DNA of 64,000 nucleotides from Streptococcus suis (GCF_002964575.1 NZ_POQQ01000084.1:62001-126000), one strand, 5' to 3'; counted from the stretch's first letter, positions 9,961 to 18,030 are shown. The notes: generated by a model not told the origin, from the letters alone. Made by a program: numbers and translations.

Positions 9961-11217
9961 CTAGTTGCCGTATTTTTGTGCGATTGTGTCTTCAATCAAT
10001 TTCACAGCGTCAGTAGCAGCAGTTTTAGGATCTTTCTTACCGCTTACTGCTTCAAAGAGCATGTTGGCAGCTGGTTCCCAAACTGTGCTCATTTCTGAGA
10101 TGTTTGGCATTGGTTGTGCAGAAGCAAATTGCTCTACAACAGCAGTTGTCAATTCATCGTTCTTACTTACTGCATACTCACGAGCTTCAGTGTTAGCTGG
10201 AACTTCGTTTGTAGCATCGTAGAATGCTTTTTGTTGATCAGTAGAAGTCAAGTGGTCAACGAATTTTTGAGCCAAGTCAGGGTTTTTAGAACCTGCAGGG
10301 ATAACCCAAGCCTTACCACCACCGAATGCTGAGTATGCTTTGCCGTCAGCAAGTGTAGGGATAGTAGCAACGCCGTAGTTGACACCAGCATCTTTCAAAG
10401 CAGAAGCTTTCCAAGGACCGTCGATGATGACAGCTGTTTTGCCTTCAGTAAACTGAGTTTGGATCAAGTTGCCAGCAGCAGATGCGTCTTGAAGACCTTG
10501 AGGCCATTTTTCATACCAAGTTTTAGCGTATTCGATAGCCTTGATAGCACCGTCGTTAGCAAGACCGATGTCTTTTGGATTGGTACCATTTTCACCGAAT
10601 ACATAACCGCCGTAACCTGAAAGAAGTCCGTAAGCGTAGTAGAAGTTTGTCCAGTCAGCTAGGAATGCTGAAGTTTTACCTTCTTCACCAGCAAATGCGT
10701 ATTTGCTGTCTTTTGCCAATTCTTCCAATTCAGCAAATGTTTTTGGTGCTGCAGAAACAAGGTCTTTGTTGTAGTAAGCAACCAATGTTTCGATAACGGC
10801 AGGTGAACCATAAACTTTACCGCCAGAAGTTACCAATGTTTCAGTAGTGTCATCTGTATTGCTTGTTTCAGCCAATTTCACTTCTGAAAGCTGACCTTCT
10901 GCCCCAAGGCTACCTACACGGTCGTATGGTGCCATCATCACGTCTGGAGCTGAACCTGATTGGTTGTCAAGTGACAAGTTGTCCAAACCTGTAAGAGCAT
11001 CACCAGTCTTCACTGTAACAGTTACGCCTTCATTTTCTTTTTCAAAGGCAGCTTTTGCTTCGTTGATGTATGCTTCGTATTGACCATCAACGTAGATTGT
11101 CAACTCTTTTCCGCCTTCAGCAGAAGAGCTTGAAGTGGATGATGAGCTTGAGCAAGCAGCCAAGACAGCAGTAGATGCAGCTAGAAGAGCAACGCTCTTA
11201 AGAAGTTTGTGTTTCAT
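9961..11217 (-). CDS. malX: Maltodextrin-binding lipoprotein MalX
   Basis: A 418-residue solute-binding protein. The signal peptide ends in a lipobox (VLAACSS), so the mature protein is lipid-anchored at the cell surface. A serine-rich linker follows, then the sugar-binding domain (ELTIYVDGQYEAYINEAKAAFE and AVIIDGPWKASAL). It feeds maltodextrins to MalF-MalG. It is the first gene of the leftward operon and has a strong promoter with operator-like sites about 70 bases upstream. Confidence 0.93.
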   Translation of the reverse strand: MKHKLLKSVALLAASTAVLAACSSSSSTSSSSAEGGKELTIYVDGQYEAYINEAKAAFEKENEGVTVTVKTGDALTGLDNLSLDNQSGSAPDVMMAPYDRVGSLGAEGQLSEVKLAETSNTDDTTETLVTSGGKVYGSPAVIETLVAYYNKDLVSAAPKTFAELEELAKDSKYAFAGEEGKTSAFLADWTNFYYAYGLLSGYGGYVFGENGTNPKDIGLANDGAIKAIEYAKTWYEKWPQGLQDASAAGNLIQTQFTEGKTAVIIDGPWKASALKDAGVNYGVATIPTLADGKAYSAFGGGKAWVIPAGSKNPDLAQKFVDHLTSTDQQKAFYDATNEVPANTEAREYAVSKNDELTTAVVEQFASAQPMPNISEMSTVWEPAANMLFEAVSGKKDPKTAATDAVKLIEDTIAQKYGN

Positions 11218-11260
11218 ATTCTTCCCTCCAAGAATAAATGGTTTATTGTGAAACGTCCAC

Positions 11261-11326
11261 TAGCGCAAACGTTTTCCTAAGTTGACTTTATTATACCTCA
11301 TAATGAATCTGTTTGCAAGCGTTTTT
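11261..11326 (-). promoter_or_regulatory. malX promoter with two MalR/CcpA-type operator-like sites
   Basis: On the minus strand TTGCAA (11313-11318) and TATAAT (11290-11295) are 17 bases apart. One site, GCAAGCGTTTTT (11315-11326), overlaps the -35; the other, GCGCAAACGTTTTC (11262-11275), lies just past the expected start of transcription. The core fits LacI-family operators including cre. Which of MalR and CcpA binds each one cannot be told by eye. Confidence 0.65.
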
Positions 11327-11442
11327 ATAAAAAAATTAAAAAATTTTTTTAGGTTAATATAAAATGTCGAAAATTTTTTTGAAATATAATGAAGAAACTT
11401 GTAAACTCTATTGAAATTATGTGATATAGATGTGAAAAAAGC

Positions 11443-11493
11443 TTGATTTGTTACCGTTTTCATTATATAATAAGAAAAAGCAACCGTTTGCGT
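11443..11493 (+). promoter_or_regulatory. malQ promoter with two operator-like sites
   Basis: TTGATT (11443-11448) and TATAAT (11466-11471) are 17 bases apart. GTTACCGTTTTCAT lies in the spacer and GCAACCGTTTGCG (about 11480-11492) just after the expected transcription start. The layout mirrors the malX promoter. Confidence 0.65.
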
Positions 11494-11530
11494 AATATTT
11501 AAGAATTTTAGAAAGCTAAGGGGAAGTATT

Positions 11531-13069
11531 ATGAAAGAACGCCAAAGCGGTGTGCTCATGCACATCTCATCTCTACCTGGTCAATACGGCATTGGTTCTA
11601 TGGGACAGGCTGCCTATGATTTTGTTGATTTTTTGGAAAGAACCAAGCAACGTTACTGGCAGATTTTACCTCTAGGAACAACCAGTTATGGTGACTCACC
11701 TTATCAATCTTTCTCTGCCTTTGCAGGAAATACCCACTTTATTGACCTTGGTTTCTTGATTGAAAAGGGTTGGTTGACAGTGGCTGATCTTGCTGGGATT
11801 GACTTTGGTGCCAATGCTACAGAAGTGGATTATGCCAAGGTCTTTTACGGTCGCCGTCCTGTTTTAGAAAAAGCGGTGCAGGCTATAAAAGCAGAGGGAC
11901 TGCCTGCTGATTATTGGTCTTTTGCAGAGGAAAATGGTTTTTGGTTGCATACCTTTGCGGAGTACATGGCTATCAAAGAGCATTTTGACCTCAAGCCATG
12001 GACGGAGTGGGAGGACCAGGGGGCTCGTCTGCGTTACCACGATACTTTAGAATATTACCGTCATCTCTTGGCGGATCAGATGGATTATCACCGCATTACC
12101 CAGTATTTGTTCTTCAGCCAGTGGCATGCTTTGAAGGCTTACGCTAATGCCAAAGGGATCGAGTTTGTTGGGGATATGCCGATTTATATCGCGGCTGATT
12201 CTGCGGATATGTGGGCCAATCCACACTTCTTCAAGACAGACGAAGAAGGCAAGCCAAGTGTGGTTGCCGGCTGTCCACCAGATGCTTTTTCAGAAATTGG
12301 TCAGCTCTGGGGCAATCCAATTTATGACTGGGAAGCTATGAAGAATGATGGCTTTACTTGGTGGGTGGCTCGTTTGCGTGAATCCTTTAAGATTTACGAT
12401 ATGGTGCGGATTGACCACTTTATCGGCTTTGCTTCTTTCTGGGAAATTCCAGCAGGGGAAGAAACAGCGGTCAATGGCTACCGTGTGGAAGCACCAGGTT
12501 TCGAACTCTTTGAAACCATCAAGTACCACTTGGGTGACTTGAATATTATCGCGGAAGATTTGGGAACTGTGACAGATAAGGTCATTCAATTGCGTGAAAG
12601 GACTGGTTTCCCAGGCATGAAAGTCTTGCAGTTTGCCTTTGACCCTGAGGGTGACAGCATTGAAATGCCGCACAACCACCGCAACAATGTCGTAGCCTAT
12701 ACTGGCACCCATGATAATGATACCATTCTGGGTTGGTATGAGAGCGAACTGTCTGACGAGGGCAAGGAATTCTTAGACAAGTACAGCAATCGCCGTGAGG
12801 ATGAAAGGGTTAGTCATGCCATGTTCCGTTTGCTTTTCGGTTCGCCAGCCTTTATGGCTGTGGCTACCATGCAGGACTTGCTCGGCTTGGATGGGTCAGC
12901 TCGTATGAACCTGCCAAATACCCTTGGTGGTAACTGGACTTGGAGGATGACTGCCGACCAGCTTACCCCTGCAATTGAAGCAGAATTGCTTGATTTGACA
13001 GTGACCTACCGCCGTGAGAATGCCATTGTCAAGGCGAAAGAACAAGAAATGACAGAACCATCAGTCTAG
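11531..13069 (+). CDS. malQ: 4-alpha-glucanotransferase (amylomaltase)
   Basis: A GH77 enzyme of 512 residues, the usual length for the Gram-positive form, which moves glucan chains between maltodextrins and releases glucose. It starts SGVLMHISSLPGQYGIGSMG, the family N-terminus. The nucleophile region is MVRIDHFIGFASFWEIPAGE, the acid region is NIIAEDLGTVT, and TGTHDNDTILGWY is also conserved. It is divergent from malX. In pneumococcus malP (maltodextrin phosphorylase) follows; here a terminator and an unrelated regulator follow instead. Confidence 0.95.
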   Translation: MKERQSGVLMHISSLPGQYGIGSMGQAAYDFVDFLERTKQRYWQILPLGTTSYGDSPYQSFSAFAGNTHFIDLGFLIEKGWLTVADLAGIDFGANATEVDYAKVFYGRRPVLEKAVQAIKAEGLPADYWSFAEENGFWLHTFAEYMAIKEHFDLKPWTEWEDQGARLRYHDTLEYYRHLLADQMDYHRITQYLFFSQWHALKAYANAKGIEFVGDMPIYIAADSADMWANPHFFKTDEEGKPSVVAGCPPDAFSEIGQLWGNPIYDWEAMKNDGFTWWVARLRESFKIYDMVRIDHFIGFASFWEIPAGEETAVNGYRVEAPGFELFETIKYHLGDLNIIAEDLGTVTDKVIQLRERTGFPGMKVLQFAFDPEGDSIEMPHNHRNNVVAYTGTHDNDTILGWYESELSDEGKEFLDKYSNRREDERVSHAMFRLLFGSPAFMAVATMQDLLGLDGSARMNLPNTLGGNWTWRMTADQLTPAIEAELLDLTVTYRRENAIVKAKEQEMTEPSV

Positions 13070-13084
13070 GCTGGTGGTTTTTTG
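13056..13084 (+). terminator. Terminator after malQ
   Basis: AACCATCAG pairs with CTGGTGGTT (one G-T pair) and is followed by TTTTTT. Confidence 0.8.
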
Positions 13085-13110
13085 TAAAGGCTTGCAAGAT
13101 GTGGTATACT
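13082..13110 (+). promoter_or_regulatory. Promoter of the ComR-like regulator
   Basis: TTGTAA (13082-13087), 17-base spacer, TATACT (13105-13110) with an extended TGG in front. No palindromic operator is seen here. Confidence 0.5.
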
Positions 13111-13148
13111 GTTTAGGTAAGGATAAATAGGTGCAGTGGGGGACTGGT

Positions 13149-14060
13149 ATGGATTTGGGACAAAAAATCGAGCAACTGAGGCTAGAAAAGGGACTGAGCC
13201 GTCCAGATTTTTGTGGAGATGAATCCGAGTTGACGGTACGTCAGTTGGCTCGGATAGAAAGTGGTCAATCGCAGCCTTCTATACCTAAGTTAGAGTACAT
13301 TGCCCAGCGTTTAGGCATTCCAGCCTATAGCCTAATGCCAGACTATAAGGAATTGCCACAAGGTTATTTGGAACTCAAGTACAAGTTGCTGCGGGAGCCG
13401 ATATATAATAAGGTGGAGGTGTTGGATAAAAAGGAACAATACCTTGATGAAATAGAAGAACTGTATTGTGAACAATTACCACCAGAGGAAACGGTGTGGG
13501 TTGAAACGTCAAGAGCGATTTTGGATGTTATTCGCACACAACATCCAGAATATGCGGTAGCCTCATTAGAAACGTATTTACCTGAACTTGAGGAGAAAGA
13601 AGTCTTTTCGTTGAAGGATTTAGAACTGATTAGTCTGTATTTCGTTAGTGTATTTGCACATATAAAAAACAAGAAAAATCAGTTATCAGAAATTGGCAAG
13701 TTGCAATCGTTCTTATCGCGTTTAATAAAGCATGTCAATCTTGTTCAGCCAGAGCAATTATTTCTTCTGAGTAATGTTATTTTTTCAGGTCTGGCTTGTT
13801 TGGATATGCTGGAGTCCTATGAATTTTTTGACCTTTATATTGCTTGTCTTCAAGAAATAATGGAGAAAACACAGGATTTTCAAAAGAAACCTATTTTACT
13901 TATGTTGCATTGGAAACATGCTCTTGTTGTGGAGAATAAGTATAGTTTGGCAGAAGGGTTCTATCAAAAAGCAAAACTATTTGCTGATATGATTGAAGAT
14001 ACACATTTGGTAACCATGTTAGAAAAGCAATGGCAAGAAGATTTGAAAAAATATTTGTAA
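13149..14060 (+). CDS. ComR-like peptide-responsive transcription regulator (RRNPP group)
   Basis: About 303 residues. An XRE-type helix-turn-helix fills the first 70 residues and contains ELTVRQLARIESGQSQPS and LEYIAQRLG, very like ComR of S. mutans by my recollection of that protein. The rest is helical with TPR-like repeats, as in the ComR/Rgg/TprA peptide sensors. The start at 13149 has GGGGG just upstream; a GTG at 13131 is less likely. Downstream lie a palindrome like the ComR box, an 18-codon WW peptide and a lactococcin-972 cluster, so its likely role is peptide-induced activation of that cluster. A TprA-type function is the alternative. It is unlikely to be the main competence ComR because no sigX is nearby. 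Confidence 0.75.
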   Translation: MDLGQKIEQLRLEKGLSRPDFCGDESELTVRQLARIESGQSQPSIPKLEYIAQRLGIPAYSLMPDYKELPQGYLELKYKLLREPIYNKVEVLDKKEQYLDEIEELYCEQLPPEETVWVETSRAILDVIRTQHPEYAVASLETYLPELEEKEVFSLKDLELISLYFVSVFAHIKNKKNQLSEIGKLQSFLSRLIKHVNLVQPEQLFLLSNVIFSGLACLDMLESYEFFDLYIACLQEIMEKTQDFQKKPILLMLHWKHALVVENKYSLAEGFYQKAKLFADMIEDTHLVTMLEKQWQEDLKKYL

Positions 14061-14074
14061 CTATAATTTATCGG

Positions 14075-14088
14075 TGACATGAATGTCA
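14075..14088. promoter_or_regulatory. Perfect ComR-box-like palindrome downstream of the regulator gene
   Basis: TGACATGAATGTCA is a perfect inverted repeat lying between the regulator stop and its terminator. It shares the GACAT/ATGTC half-sites of the second palindrome at 14179-14194. No rightward promoter follows it closely. On the minus strand a TATAGT-like -10 lies a few bases beyond it. Confidence 0.5.
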
Positions 14089-14094
14089 TCGCTG

Positions 14095-14137
14095 AAAGAC
14101 CTAAAAGATGAGATTGTTCGTCTTTTAGGTCTTTTTC
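14095..14137 (+). terminator. Terminator of the ComR-like regulator gene
   Basis: A 14-base perfect stem, AAAGACCTAAAAGA with TCTTTTAGGTCTTT, followed by TTTCT. Confidence 0.85.
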
Positions 14138-14178
14138 TATCTCTTTATTACTTTTTAGGGTTTGAAGAGTATTTTTTG

Positions 14179-14222
14179 ATGACATTGCTGTCATTGGTGA
14201 TTTTGTAGAAACTAGATATACT
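14179..14222 (+). promoter_or_regulatory. ComR-box-like operator and promoter of the bacteriocin operon
   Basis: ATGACATTGCTGTCAT (14179-14194) is a near-perfect palindrome resembling the streptococcal ComR box (GACAT-nn-ATGTC). TATACT at 14217-14222 is the -10. The weak -35-like TTGGTG (14194-14199) touches the palindrome, as expected for an activator that replaces a poor -35. The predicted transcript starts about 29 bases before the small peptide ORF. Confidence 0.6.
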
Positions 14223-14257
14223 CATAATGTAAATAAAATTAAAGGAGTTAAGAAAGT

Positions 14258-14314
14258 ATGTTTGGCTATTTCAAAATTTTGGATATTTCAGGTTGGTGGA
14301 TAAAGAGAGGATAG
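14258..14314 (+). CDS. Candidate XIP-like pheromone precursor, 18 residues
   Basis: ATG with AAAGGAG ten bases upstream encodes MFGYFKILDISGWWIKRG, then TAG. It is too short for normal gene finding. It resembles ComS of S. mutans in length, in the MF start, in the hydrophobic middle, and in a C-terminal WW pair. XIP peptides are the C-terminal 7-8 residues carrying WW. It sits directly behind the ComR-box-like promoter and ahead of the bacteriocin gene, so induction would be self-amplifying. Inferred mature form: a C-terminal piece around SGWWIKRG. Export and processing are not shown by the sequence. Confidence 0.6.
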   Translation: MFGYFKILDISGWWIKRG

Positions 14315-14336
14315 AAAATGAGATGTATTTTTGAAA

Positions 14337-14367
14337 AGGTCTATATTCCGTGAAAGGAATTAGACCT
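14337..14367 (+). other. Leader hairpin before the bacteriocin gene
   Basis: AGGTCTATATTCC pairs with GGAATTAGACCT (one bulged base) with no T tract. It lies between the small peptide ORF and the lactococcin gene and overlaps a 12-codon ORF at 14318 (MRCIFEKVYIP, of doubtful significance). It could stabilise the downstream message or act as an attenuator. Confidence 0.5.
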
Positions 14368-14411
14368 AAAGAATAAACAATAAAACAGAAAAACAAAAGG
14401 AGAAAATTAAA

Positions 14412-14705
14412 ATGAAAAAGACACTTAAAAAATTTGCACTCATCGCGGGACTTGTAGCAACAATTGGCGGAACAGCAGTAGCTTCAGCGGCTGTACAGTA
14501 TCCTGGTGGAGGAGTTTGGACGTACGGAGCAGGATATGGCGGTGCTTATTCAAACTATTACCACGGTAGTCGCTACCATAGTTCAACAGTGGTAAGTCGA
14601 TGGACTGGTGCCTCAAGTAAAGGGTATGCACAGGCAGGACAGACCTCTCGTGCATGGATTAGTACAAAACGTGGAGAGCAAGCAGCTTTCTATTACAACT
14701 ATTAA
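14412..14705 (+). CDS. Lactococcin 972-family bacteriocin precursor
   Basis: 97 residues. A Sec signal peptide (KKTLKKFALIAGLVATIGG, likely cut after AVASA) is followed by an aromatic, Gly/Ser-rich mature part of about 68 residues. GGGVWTYGAGYG, YSNYYH and HSSTVVSRW match the lactococcin 972 family. Lactococcin 972 itself acts on cell-wall synthesis at the septum by binding lipid II. AAAAGGAG precedes the ATG. The next two genes are the family's usual membrane protein and ATPase. It should be co-transcribed with the upstream WW peptide. Confidence 0.88.
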   Translation: MKKTLKKFALIAGLVATIGGTAVASAAVQYPGGGVWTYGAGYGGAYSNYYHGSRYHSSTVVSRWTGASSKGYAQAGQTSRAWISTKRGEQAAFYYNY

Positions 14706-14716
14706 CATAGTACATT

Positions 14717-14750
14717 TTGCTTGGGACTACTTTCTGTAGTTTCCAAGCAA
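14717..14750 (+). terminator. Hairpin between bacteriocin and immunity/transport genes
   Basis: TTGCTTGG-ACTAC pairs with GTAGT-CCAAGCAA, followed by TTCTTT. It probably gives partial termination, so the bacteriocin is made in excess over the membrane protein. Confidence 0.6.
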
Positions 14751-14766
14751 TTCTTTGGAGGAGACG

Positions 14767-16797
14767 ATGAAACGTTTATTTATTCTAGTATCGACCGTAT
14801 TGGTAGCGATTTACCTGAGTATTTCTTTGGCTGGTCAGGTTAGTCTTGTAGAGTTTGGTTCATATCAGGCAGTGGATGTCATCGGGAAAGATACCAATAG
14901 ACAGACAGCCAATCGTGACCAGGTGACAGAAGTTTTGACCAACTTGGCAGATGAGCATAAGAGTGTGATTGCTAGACGGATTGTCGAGCCTAATGCTTCT
15001 GGGGAAACCAGTTTTACCTACGCTATCTATGGTAGCGGACAGGTTCCAGAAGGTTTGACCGTTTCCTCCAAGGAAAGTGCTGAAACCAGCGACTTGGTCA
15101 GTTCTTATCTGATTGTTTCAGGTGATTTGGACAACCAAGTCTTGAAAGAAAGTTTGGAATCACTGGGTTACAGTGGCATGGTCCATCATGGCTATTCTCT
15201 TTTTAGCATCTTCCTGTCCACAGTCGTTTCAGAAGTGGCCATACTGAGCTTCTTTGTCTTTCTCTTGACCTTCATGGCTCTAACCTTAATCTATCGGATC
15301 AAGACTTTACGATTTGCAGGGATTCGTCTGATTTCTGGTCAAGATTTTTTACAGGTGGTGGCTCGACCTTTATGGGAGGATGTCCGTCAGATTACGGTAG
15401 CTACATTGGTGGGGGCTATAATCGGACTTCTTATTCTCTATCTTCAAGCTGGATTTTTACTATCCATCTTGCAGGTCTTCTTCCTGGGACTTTTCCTCTA
15501 TGCACTGGCTCTTGCTAGTATTTCTGTCCTACTTAGCCTGGTGTATTTACTAGGGTTGAGGCACAATAGCTTGGTTGATTTGCTCAAGGGAAAACTTCCT
15601 CTCAAACGGATGTTGGCTATGATGATGGTTGGGCAACTGCTGGCTATTTTGGTAGTAGGTTTTAGCACTGGCCGTCTATTGCAGGGCTATCAGGAAATCC
15701 GCTTGCTGGAACAGGCTCAGGAAGAATGGGCATTGAGAGATGACTATTACAAATCCGTCTTTAGTTACAGCTCTGCTATGATGTCCGAAGAGGAAGTCGC
15801 CCAGCAGAATAAAATGTGGCGGGAGTTTGCCAAGGGACAGCTAGAAGCTGGGTCGGCTCTATTTGTGAAAAGCAATGTAGACCAGTATCTCTTTGGTAGT
15901 GATGTGGATCCAGAGGGCAATCGCCTGACGGATTATAGTCCTCGTGGCAATGTCCTCTATGTAACGCCAGCATATCTGACCGAGCAGAAGGTGGCAGTGG
16001 ATACCGCATTCTTGGAGAAGATGAATCACTTGAGCTTAGGGGAGTATGGCTTGATTTTGCCAGAGAGCTTACGACATCAAGCGAAGCAAGTAGAGGAGAT
16101 GTTTCAGGCAGAATTAGAAGGATTTTCTCGTGAAAGCTTGGAAGCAGGTAGCCAGCAGTTATTTGATACCAAGCTCAGTCTGACCTATACAGATAGCGGT
16201 CACCAGCGCTTCCTCTATAATGACGGTGAGCGTAGCCAGCTTCAGTATCTGACAGATCCGATTATTGTTGTCTTAACTCCGAAGTCCACTGGTGCAACAC
16301 CGATTTCAGATATGTTCTGGGGAACCAGTATTGATGTGGGGATGAAGTTTAAGGACTATCAGGCTACGATTGAAGCTATGAAGGAGCAGGGGGTATATAA
16401 CTGGGTGTCATATTTGGTCAATCATCGTTTGACCTTTATGGGTGTCTTGAACACCAAGCGGACAGAGTTTTATTCGCTACTCATTGGCACTGTCTTGACG
16501 TTAGCAACGGCTATTTTGCTCTTTGATGCCATGAACTTGCTCTATTTTGAGCAATTCAGACGAGAAATTTTTATCAAGCGCTTGGCAGGAATGACCTTCC
16601 GTGAGCTTCATGGACAGTATCTCTTGGGGCAACTAGGGGTATTCCTAGTAGGTTTACTTACATCAGTTTGGTTGACAAGTAATCTTGTTATGAGTACTTT
16701 GGCAGTGGGCTTGCTTGCTGTCAATGCCATGGTGATATTGAAACTGCAAGATAAAAAAGAACAGACTGCCAATGTCGCAGTATTGAAAGGACAATAA
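14767..16797 (+). CDS. Bacteriocin-associated integral membrane protein (DUF1430)
   Basis: About 676 residues. Membrane segments lie near the N-terminus, around residues 150-290 and at the C-terminus, with a large extracellular part between, as in FtsX-like ABC permeases. The length, layout and position after a lactococcin-972 gene match the DUF1430 family. With the following ATPase it forms an ABC system thought to give immunity or to help secretion. The ATG at 14767 follows GGAGGAG; the frame extends four codons upstream from TTG. Confidence 0.82.
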   Translation: MKRLFILVSTVLVAIYLSISLAGQVSLVEFGSYQAVDVIGKDTNRQTANRDQVTEVLTNLADEHKSVIARRIVEPNASGETSFTYAIYGSGQVPEGLTVSSKESAETSDLVSSYLIVSGDLDNQVLKESLESLGYSGMVHHGYSLFSIFLSTVVSEVAILSFFVFLLTFMALTLIYRIKTLRFAGIRLISGQDFLQVVARPLWEDVRQITVATLVGAIIGLLILYLQAGFLLSILQVFFLGLFLYALALASISVLLSLVYLLGLRHNSLVDLLKGKLPLKRMLAMMMVGQLLAILVVGFSTGRLLQGYQEIRLLEQAQEEWALRDDYYKSVFSYSSAMMSEEEVAQQNKMWREFAKGQLEAGSALFVKSNVDQYLFGSDVDPEGNRLTDYSPRGNVLYVTPAYLTEQKVAVDTAFLEKMNHLSLGEYGLILPESLRHQAKQVEEMFQAELEGFSRESLEAGSQQLFDTKLSLTYTDSGHQRFLYNDGERSQLQYLTDPIIVVLTPKSTGATPISDMFWGTSIDVGMKFKDYQATIEAMKEQGVYNWVSYLVNHRLTFMGVLNTKRTEFYSLLIGTVLTLATAILLFDAMNLLYFEQFRREIFIKRLAGMTFRELHGQYLLGQLGVFLVGLLTSVWLTSNLVMSTLAVGLLAVNAMVILKLQDKKEQTANVAVLKGQ

Positions 16798-16798
16798 G

Positions 16799-17440
16799 AT
16801 GATTGAGATTCAGGGATTGAAAAAGAGTTTTCAACAACGGGTGATTTTTTCTGATTTGAATATGAAGCTTGAAAAAGGGAAAATATATGCCTTGATTGGT
16901 AAAAGTGGCAGTGGCAAGACGACCTTGTTGAATATGCTGGCTAAGCTGGAAGCTACTGATGGTGGGCGGATTATGTATCAGGGACAGGATTTGTCCACCT
17001 TATCTTCGCAGGTTTACTTTCGGCAGGAGATGGGCTATCTGTTTCAACATTTTGGCTTGTTGGAAAATCAGTCCATCAGAGAGAATTTGGACTTGGGATT
17101 TGTTGGACAGAAGCTATCAAAAGCTGAGCGGTTGCAAAGGCAGTTGGTGGCTATGGAACAGGTCAATCTGGGCTATTTAGATGTGAACAAACCCGTCTAT
17201 ACCCTATCAGGTGGAGAGGCGCAGAGGGTCGCCCTGGCCAAGTTGATTTTAAAAAATCCTCCTTTGATTTTAGCGGATGAACCAACCGCTGCACTTGACC
17301 CTAAAAATTCTGAAGAGGTCATGCAGCTTTTGACAGAATTAAAAAATGACAAGCGTGTGATTGTCATTGCGACCCACAATCCTGCTATTTGGGAAAAGGC
17401 AGATGTGGTCATTGATATGAAGGAGATTGGACATGGATAA
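16799..17440 (+). CDS. ABC transporter ATP-binding protein, lactococcin 972 group
   Basis: 213 residues. Walker A is GKSGSGKTT, the signature is LSGGEAQRVALAK, Walker B is LILADEPTAAL, and the switch His is in IATHNPA. It resembles LolD/MacB-type ATPases that pair with FtsX-like permeases. It begins one base after the DUF1430 stop. Its role should be immunity to, or export of, the lactococcin. Confidence 0.9.
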   Translation: MIEIQGLKKSFQQRVIFSDLNMKLEKGKIYALIGKSGSGKTTLLNMLAKLEATDGGRIMYQGQDLSTLSSQVYFRQEMGYLFQHFGLLENQSIRENLDLGFVGQKLSKAERLQRQLVAMEQVNLGYLDVNKPVYTLSGGEAQRVALAKLILKNPPLILADEPTAALDPKNSEEVMQLLTELKNDKRVIVIATHNPAIWEKADVVIDMKEIGHG

Positions 17441-17732
17441 AAAGTTTCATTACTATAGAGTGCCAGAATATATGATCGGACGTAGAAAGATGGATATGCT
17501 GGTCATTGAAAATTTGACGGATAATTTGATGTTGTATCAAGTTCGGGTAAATGGGTATTTGCTAGACTTTGTCAGTGCAGAGGGGCGTGTGATTAGACGC
17601 TATAGGCTGAAGGATCTGCCCTTGGATGTGGAATTAACCGTAGCGGATGTGGAAGACGATGTGGATTTGACCTTACCGGAAAATCTGACCTACCGCCAAT
17701 TTGACTTTTTCCAAAACATCGCCAATAAATAA
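17433..17732 (+). CDS. Small protein of unknown function, end of bacteriocin operon
   Basis: 99 residues, soluble, acidic towards the C-terminus (TVADVEDDVDLTLPE). It has no membrane segment or motif I recognise. It overlaps the ATPase gene by 8 bases and has AAGGAG seven bases before the ATG, so translation is coupled. It is the last gene before a terminator. An accessory role with the ABC system is only inference from position. Confidence 0.7.
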   Translation: MDKKFHYYRVPEYMIGRRKMDMLVIENLTDNLMLYQVRVNGYLLDFVSAEGRVIRRYRLKDLPLDVELTVADVEDDVDLTLPENLTYRQFDFFQNIANK

Positions 17733-17735
17733 AAG

Positions 17736-17776
17736 TATCTCCTCTAGGTCAGACTTAGAGGAGATTGTTCTTATTT
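17736..17776. terminator. Bidirectional terminator
   Basis: ATCTCCTCTA pairs with TAGAGGAGAT (long loop), with T-rich sequence on both strands, between convergent genes. Confidence 0.75.
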
Positions 17777-17956
17777 CTTCTGCTTACGGACATATAGCCA
17801 GTAGCTAATCCAGTAGTAGATGGTATAAACTAAGCAAGCTAGAACGGTCCAGACGAGAAAAGTGTTCAGCACTTTAGCAAGGCTTGGTAAGAGCCAGTTA
17901 ATGAGTAGTGCTATGAAAAAGATTATGAGTCCGATAGATGCAGGTAATTTTCTCAT
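17771..17956 (-). CDS. Small membrane protein, unknown
   Basis: 61 residues with two hydrophobic helices (IGLIIFFIALLINWLL and FLVWTVLACLVYTIYY) and a basic end (VRKQKK). AAGGAGG precedes the ATG at normal spacing, which supports a real gene. I do not recognise a family. Confidence 0.6.
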   Translation of the reverse strand: MRKLPASIGLIIFFIALLINWLLPSLAKVLNTFLVWTVLACLVYTIYYWISYWLYVRKQKK

Positions 17957-18030
17957 GTCAAGTCCTCCTTGCCACTTTTCTTTATTATAGCATTTTAATA
18001 TATTTATTTCAACTTGTTTACAAAATCACA

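Noticed and set aside
14318..14353. A 12-codon ORF (MRCIFEKVYIP) between the WW peptide and the bacteriocin gene
   Set aside because: It overlaps the leader hairpin and has only a modest ribosome site; kept as a note under the hairpin.
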